Shown piece after piece: positions 19,148-25,202 of a stretch of DNA of 25,202 bases. Position numbers and translations under genes: made by a program. The DNA lies in NCBI GenBank assembly GCA_009602725.1, contig WELB01000030.1, positions 865,209-890,410 on the forward strand, read 5' to 3'. Numbering within the stretch: position 1 is the first letter of the stretch; each line of letters starts with the position of its first letter. This stretch comes from Spirogloea muscicola. Taxonomy: Eukaryota > Streptophyta > Zygnematophyceae > Spirogloeales > Spirogloeaceae. Below the pieces are notes generated by a model. The model saw only the letters and a program-made list of their open reading frames with translations, was not told where the DNA came from and made no database searches.

Positions 19148-22100
19148 CTACCTTGGGCTGGCGGAGGATAGGCTGGTCCCCAGTGAGTCCGCATGAGGGC
19201 TGTGATGCGCTGCAACAATAGGTGATGTACCAGAGCTCAGGGGACTGCCTACATGTGAGCCTGCCCTTGAGACAGCCTGCTTCCGCTGCTGATTCTTTTG
19301 CTCCTGAAAGTAGACAGGAAGCATGCAACATATGATCAGGCTAGAAAATATACACGACCTGAAGGCCCACATCAGGCACGCCACATTCAGCCAAGCTCAG
19401 CAATGGCGCAGAAGCTATGTTTGTGACTCAGTTATGCACTCTGGTATGACAATGGAATTCCACTTCAAGACAGACGACCTCGTGAGCACGGCATATATGT
19501 ATGCCAGAGTTGTCAGGTGCACAAAGGCTCACCTGCTGGACCTGGATGTCCCTCAGTGATGGAGTAGTGTCAGCAGCAGAACCTCTTGACCAAGCAGGCA
19601 GGTGCTCACTGTCCTTCTTCGGGCTAACGTTCTTCATGCTAACAGCAATTGGTGAACTCCTCACAAACTGGCTCAATGGGACTCGTAACACATGTCCAGT
19701 ATCATCCAATGCATTCTCCTGCTTGCCATGGGACCTGAGAGCTCCCGGCCTGGGCGCCACCTCTGTTGAGCTGCCCCCGCTGTGGTGTCCCCCCTGCGAA
19801 GACAGCCTCCTTGCAGGAGATGCAGATGTGCGGGCAGGGACAGGAGCAGATGCAAGTGCAGAAGTTGTTGCTGCAGTGAAGTTGCTTTGCCTTGTGGTCA
19901 GGAGCTGCTGCTGCGACTGAATCTCCAGCAAAGACGAAGCTTTGGGCGCCTTGCTGCCAGAGGCCTTCCCCCATACCAGCACCACCTTTGGTTCCAGCTT
20001 AGAAATTGAAGGTGACAGTGGTACAGATGGAGGGTTCTCAAGAGCTCCACTCAAGAACATGGACAGGCCTCCCTTGCGGGCCTTCTTCTTGTTCAAGGTC
20101 CTAGAAGAAGGGCCAGCACAATCCACAGTGGAGTCTCCTGGCGCCTCACAAGTCTGCTGCATTGGTGCAGAGTGTTTAAACTCCAAGCAGCTTGCTGGTG
20201 TGCCAGGGAGAGGTGGTTCCCCATATACCTTGTCTTGAACGTCAATGGTCACCTCAGATATTGTGGGGCTCGCATCATGACATTGCTCCTGGAGCACAGC
20301 AGCACACACTTACTTTGCTCAATGACAGCATAACAGCTAAATCAACAAGGCGGCAAAAGCACAATACACCTTGCAAGGCAGCCAAGTTAGTCTGCAGCAG
20401 CCTGCTGGGCCTCTTGATGTGATACCTGAGGAGTGGCCATCTTCTGCGTTTCCTGCTGCTGCTCCTGCTGGCAGCCGCTGTTTCTCTCCCTCGAATTTGT
20501 CTTTCTATCCTCGCGCCCGAGCGATGGCGATCGCCCCACACTTCTGCGCTGCCCCTTGAGACGAGCGCCTCGGCTCTCTTTCCTGGTGCGGCTTGCCCTG
20601 CGACGGCTGCTTTCCCACCTCTCATCCACTCGCTCAGCTTCCTGTGGAGACAGAGCCACATCCTTGCAGCCACCCTTTTTCTTGCCTGAATCGAGCTCCT
20701 CCGTGTGCGGAAGTTGACCAGCCTCCAGCTCCTTGAGGGCGTCCTGAAGCTCCAACTTGGACCGAAGCTTCGCTTTCTGCTGCAAATCAAGTGGCAGTCC
20801 ACGTCCCTGCGCAATACAGTACCGAAACTACCAAACTCAGCGTCATCTTGCCCCTCCACTGATGCCATGAGAAGCACTGCAACAAGTGCTAAATGGGGGT
20901 GACCGATTGCTGCCATGAGAAGCTTTCAAAGGAACTGCTATACGACGGTGAGATATTTCATTCAACAGTGTCCCTGCAGTGACTGAGAAATAGCAAGTAC
21001 CTGCTTGGCCTCAAGGGCTTCGATCTGCTGCAACTTCTTTCGCACTGCACGGACATGCCTACCAATCACCACCTGAGCATCATCGGGTGTCTGCCAGAAG
21101 CTACCCAAAGGGCTCCCCTCAAGGACCGGCCGTGCCCGACAATGCTCTCCTCCAGCAAACTCAGTGCCAGTAGGTCTGGTGCTCTTGTTCATCTGTGTCA
21201 TCAACAGGCAAACCCAGAGATAGTTTATGGTCAGGCTAACCATCACACTGGTGGTTGGGCCTCTACTTGCACATTCTAAAGTAGAGCTACTTCACAGAAT
21301 GTAGGCTGCTCAACAGAAGCACCTTATATTGTGAATGCTTTGCCAGCACTCACCTGCACTTGCTCAGGACGGCCTCCGCTTCTTAAGTTCCATTCAGGCA
21401 AGCCTTCTTCCTCTTCATCAGCTGCAATTGTTACCGGGGGGCCACCAGTGCTTGTTGGCAAACTCCGGTAGCTCCAGGGCTGGTTTGAGCTAGCGGCAAG
21501 AACAGCCTCAAGGCTTGCCAACACAGAGGGCTGGCGCTGCGCCAGTTGGGCTGGGCTGACCGTCAAAATGTGACCAAGGTTTCGCATGATCATAAGCTGC
21601 ATATAAAGACATAGCACAGCAGGCATGGAGTCAATGTCCAGCATGCATGTCCTTAAAGCGATACTTGTACACCATGCAGCACTAGACGGTCTATCACTAC
21701 CCCTAGCCCTTGTACTTTTCTGTGCTTAACCTCCTAACATGCATCATGTAACACATACTCGTGACTTACTAGATCTAAGGGGGCCAGTTTCATTCATTTT
21801 GCAAATGCTCCATAAATCATCACACGTCACAACTGTGCACAGTAGAGAACGCATTGCAAGTCCTCACTTTGACAAGTTGGACATTGACATTCAGAGGTTG
21901 CAGAGGTTGAGCTATAGAAACACACCTCGCAATAAGCCTTGAGGGAGTCCGCTCCAAGAGAGTCAGCAATCTCCAGTATCTGTAAGGCGTTCCTGGGCTC
22001 CACAACCGACGTTGCGACAATATACTGACACAAATCCTTGAGAGCTGGGACAGTGACTGCATCTCTCTGAGGTTTTATCTCATCGAAGTCATTATCGTCA

Positions 22101-25084
22101 AAGTCTTCCTCTTCTGGTGTGCCCTCTGCATAAGCCCTTGTTGTCCGGGCAAGCGGCTGTGCTGTAGACGCAGGCGGGTATGGTGCGATGTAGAGCTGAG
22201 CCAACGCCAGCGAGTGTAGCTCGCCTACGGATATGTTAGAAGCATGCTTCATGCCTGGTATGCTGAACGGCTTGGGCGCTGCCTTTGGTTTGTCCTTCTC
22301 CCCCTCCCAAGCAAAGACGTCGCCCATGGATGTGACAACTGCTGTGCGGTACTTGCCAGCGGAGACAGCTACGGCCTGCTTTCCAGAAAGAGCTGCCACC
22401 TGCTCATGTCAAAGCTGCAACTGACATCAGCACATGGCAGAAAGCTCAATGCTCCTCTGTATGAAATTCCTAAGCAAGCTGGCTGTAAGAAGCAACTCTC
22501 CGAGTGAAGACAGGCTAATATGGCACCTGATGACAGCGAAGCAGCGGATCTGCTGAGACCCAGTAGAAAGCAAGCCCATCTTCGGCAAGAACGCTGCTGT
22601 GCACAAAACCGGCTGCAATGGCCACAACTTTCTGCTTCTTGCGCTTGTGGAACCTCAAGTGGGTACTTCCTGCCTTGCGTGTGTCTCGCATGATGGCCAC
22701 ACGCTGCGGCATGACCGACTTGTAGCCCCACGTGTGCACCTGAGTGATACAACAGACACCCCTCTCAGACACCACGCATTCTCAAGCAGAGTAGAAGCAG
22801 CACAGTCTCAACGAAACTTGTCTCAGACTGCCAGCTACTCAACTGATTGCCAGCTACTCAAACAGCTACTCAAGAACGTCATCTCGGCACTGTCAAACTT
22901 CTTAATTCATTTCAGGTGTAGGCTGTAGCTGCTGCAGCTCAGCAGCTAACCATACATGCAATACACAAACATAGATAGCCACTGAGGTGGTTGGAGAACA
23001 CACCTCGCCCTCGGAGGTGAGTACGACAGTGTGGTACTTGGCAGCAGCAACAGCCATCACGCGCTTGCCTTTCAGGGACTCCACAACTCGTGGTGTGCAG
23101 TTGGAAGCGGAGTTGCATGTGCCATAGCCAAGCTGGCCCTCGCTGTTGCAGCCCCAGGTGAAGACCTCGCCCCCATCCGTGATCACAGCGGTGTGCTTGT
23201 TGGAGGCAGCCACAAGCGACACCCGTGATCGCAATGTACTTACTTTCCGCGGCGTTGGCTGACTGTCCACTGAGTTGTACCCAAGCCGACCCTCTGGAGG
23301 ACCAAAAGCAGAGGCAGCTAAGTTGGTGCATGTACTTGCAAGTACAAGTGGTGAATCCTACACAGAGGAATGAGCAGCAAAGCCAGTTCAGAGATCCATG
23401 ATTGACTATATGTTTCTCACCTCGATTAGAGCCCCATGAGTATACATCGCCACCTTCAGTCGCCACAACCGTGTGGTGCTTGGCAGCGGCCACAGCCCGC
23501 ACGCGCTGAGAGCTGAGCCCCGCCACCAGCCTGGGGGCGATGACTGCAACCTGGCCACTGCAAAAGCCACCGGGAAGGGGCAAGGAAGGGTCAGCAAAGC
23601 AGGCCTGGCCTAAGCACGCTACTGCCCTAGCATGTGCTTAGCACCACATGCTCGTGATGGAGAGCCAACCTGTGGATGTCGAAGTCGGGGTGCCCAAGCC
23701 GCCCGCCGCGACCAAAACCCCAGGAATAGAGCTCCCCCTTAGCAGTGACGCAGAGGCTATGAAACCTGGCAGCAGCGACTGCCGCCACGTGCACGCCCTG
23801 CAAGGCATCGATCCTGCAGGGCGTCCGGTAGATGCCTGCCGTGCCGGTTCCGAGCTGGTAGTTGGCACCATTGCCCCAGGCGCTCACTTCCGTGGCACCT
23901 GCTGCCAGCAGCTCCAGGCACAGCTTTGAGCGCCAACTGGAATGTCCCCACCTGCTCACGATCAGCTTGTTGCAGACTTTCTGTGCAGCTGCACGCATAT
24001 CCTTGCAAGCAGCTGAGTTCAAGGATCACAGCAAGACCTACCTGCTTGCCCAACCACCACCGACAGCGGGCCTGAGATGAGATCGATCGGAGTCCGGCCC
24101 TTGGTGTCCTCCACGTTGAGCGATGCGCCAGTGGCAAGCAACGCCGCTGCCACAGTCAGGTGGCCGAAGTGGAGGGCCCTGTGAAGACTGCTCCACCCAG
24201 ACTCTGCATCCTGCAGGTTCACCATCGCTCAAAGAAGAGGGCTAAGTCCAAGATGAAGGAACCGTAGCCAAGTTTGGACCCAGCTTCTTTCATGCACGCA
24301 AATAAGCTGCTGCCTGCATCATCACTTGCACGATGGTGCGCAGTCAGACTCTGATTGACAGTCGTTTCAAACATCTTGGGAAGGCCTGCTAGATCAGAGT
24401 CCACGCCCCCGATACTGACTTGCTTGATTTGCTCAGGAGTCGGATCCCTCCCTCTCTCTCGCTCAGCTTCTACCTCTCAGTCGCTGCCGGCAAGCTTTGG
24501 ATCTGATCCGGGCACACTCACAGGCCGACGCGGCCCCTTTGCACCCAGCCACTGACGTTCCAGCTTGCCCGACCCGGATTCAAACCCGCAGATCTGCTAG
24601 CAGCATCTACTTGTTCTTGCAACCACCAGATGCACAAGGGCGGGGGCGACAAAGCTATGTCCTCATCTGTGGCTCACTTGTCTGCATCAGCAAGCGGAGG
24701 GGATGGGCAGCTGGCAAGTGGTGCAGAAAGCCAGGTGCTGACAAGCGGACTCACTCTGGCATCTGGATCGGCGCCGGCCTCGAGAAGCTTCAGCACAATA
24801 GGCAGGTGATTTCGCCATGTGGCCAGGTGGAGCGCGGTCGCCCCGAGAGCGTTGCGCGAGTTCACGTTGCCGCCGTGGCGCTTGAGGGCGGCCAGGCTCA
24901 CGTCGACGTCGTGGCCCGTCCCGGAGCGGGCGGCCGCCCAGAGGTCCGGGCCGGCGGTGGAGGCGCGGCGGCCGTGCGCGTGCTCGCGGCGCGCGTGGGC
25001 ATGGGGCTGCGCGTGCGCGTGCTCCAGGCCCCCGCCGCCTCGTGAGCCCGACGAGGTGTCGCTGTCGCTGTGGTGGCCCTGCAT
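19148..25084 (-). CDS. Ankyrin-RCC1-BTB/BACK-like protein (plant IBTK-related family)
   Basis: Twelve exons with consistent phases: 25084-24755, 24210-24042, 23898-23670, 23557-23421, 23293-23004, 22739-22527, 22399-21926, 21596-21354, 21192-21001, 20806-20426, 20288-19533, 19303-19148; 1189 aa. Residues about 60-150 hold two ankyrin repeats (NSRNALGATALHLATWRNHL; SGWSSLHRALHFGHL). About 168-520 hold RCC1 repeats (SAWGNGANYQLGTG, YSWGFGRGGRLGHPDFDIH, FTWGCNSEGQLGYG), a beta-propeller. About 560-660 is BTB/BACK-like (VVEPRNALQILEIADSLGA). A coiled coil follows (VRAVRKKLQQIEALEAKQ). The tail carries KKKARKGGLSMFLSGALENP, VWGKASGSKAPKASSLLEIQ and SLRDIQVQQ, diagnostic of the plant family as I remember it. 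Function in algae is unknown; an E3-ligase adaptor role is suggested by analogy with IBTK. The frame is open upstream of ATG 25084 to the window edge, so the true start could be earlier. Confidence 0.92.
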
Positions 25085-25202
25085 GGCGCCCTCGCGGTGC
25101 GCGCCGGAAGCAAGAGCAGGAGCTTGGCCCGGCGGCGCCAGGCGAGGAGCTGTCAGGTGCCGACCGCCCGCGGCGCGGCAGCGGCGGCGGCGGCGCCGTC
25201 GC

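Noticed and set aside
18555-19221. Possible plus-strand gene downstream of TATATATA
   Set aside because: The frames have no domain or splice chain, and the right part overlaps the likely alternative last exon of the minus-strand gene.
1-25202. tRNA, rRNA, CRISPR, prophage, bacterial defence or biosynthetic cluster
   Set aside because: No cloverleaf, spaced direct-repeat array, integrase, transposase or operon structure was seen. The intron-rich gene structure excludes a bacterial source.

Overview
This is nuclear DNA of a eukaryote, most likely a green alga (Viridiplantae). Genes are broken into many short exons with GT-AG introns, and the proteins are of plant type: a plastid arginine-pathway enzyme with a transit peptide, a plant CLC-e/f-like chloride channel, a plant-type ankyrin/RCC1 protein and a STICHEL-like DnaX domain. 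Coding parts are GC-rich with (CCG)n and (GAC)n tracts. TGTAA sits near several 3' ends, as in green algae, and two promoters carry plant-type telo-boxes. There are no bacterial operons, phage, CRISPR or RNA genes that I can support. Gene models were built by hand from splice sites, reading phase and remembered family sequences; no search was run.

Layout, left to right: (1) 1-584 (+), 3' part of a DUF1279/FAM210-like gene. (2) 900-3383 (-), RNA polymerase I subunit RPA49, 6 exons, 461 aa, with a telo-box about 60 bp upstream of the ATG. (3) 3384-5731, gene-poor DNA with seven copies of an undescribed 40-90 bp dispersed repeat in both orientations. (4) 5732-9212 (+), N-acetyl-gamma-glutamyl-phosphate reductase (ArgC), 13 exons, 401 aa. 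(5) 9890 to about 13607 (-), CLC chloride channel/transporter with two CBS domains; one exon is a single base short at the ion-path motif, and the N-terminus runs into an assembly gap at 13608-14300. (6) 14586-15657 (+), a DnaX/STICHEL-like C-terminal domain. (7) 16386-17100 (-), a 111-aa protein with a probable organelle-targeting N-terminus and a PDCD4-like WG/DPNY motif, again with a telo-box leader. (8) 17101-19147, GC-rich then AT-richer DNA with one more repeat copy. (9) 19148-25084 (-), a 12-exon ankyrin-RCC1-BTB/BACK protein of 1189 aa.

The genes are unrelated housekeeping functions (rRNA synthesis, arginine synthesis, anion transport), not a co-operating system. The items most worth a second look are the dispersed repeat, the CLC frameshift, the STICHEL-like domain apparently without its AAA+ core, the small PDCD4-motif protein, the shared telo-boxes and an intronic hairpin with a duplicated arm.
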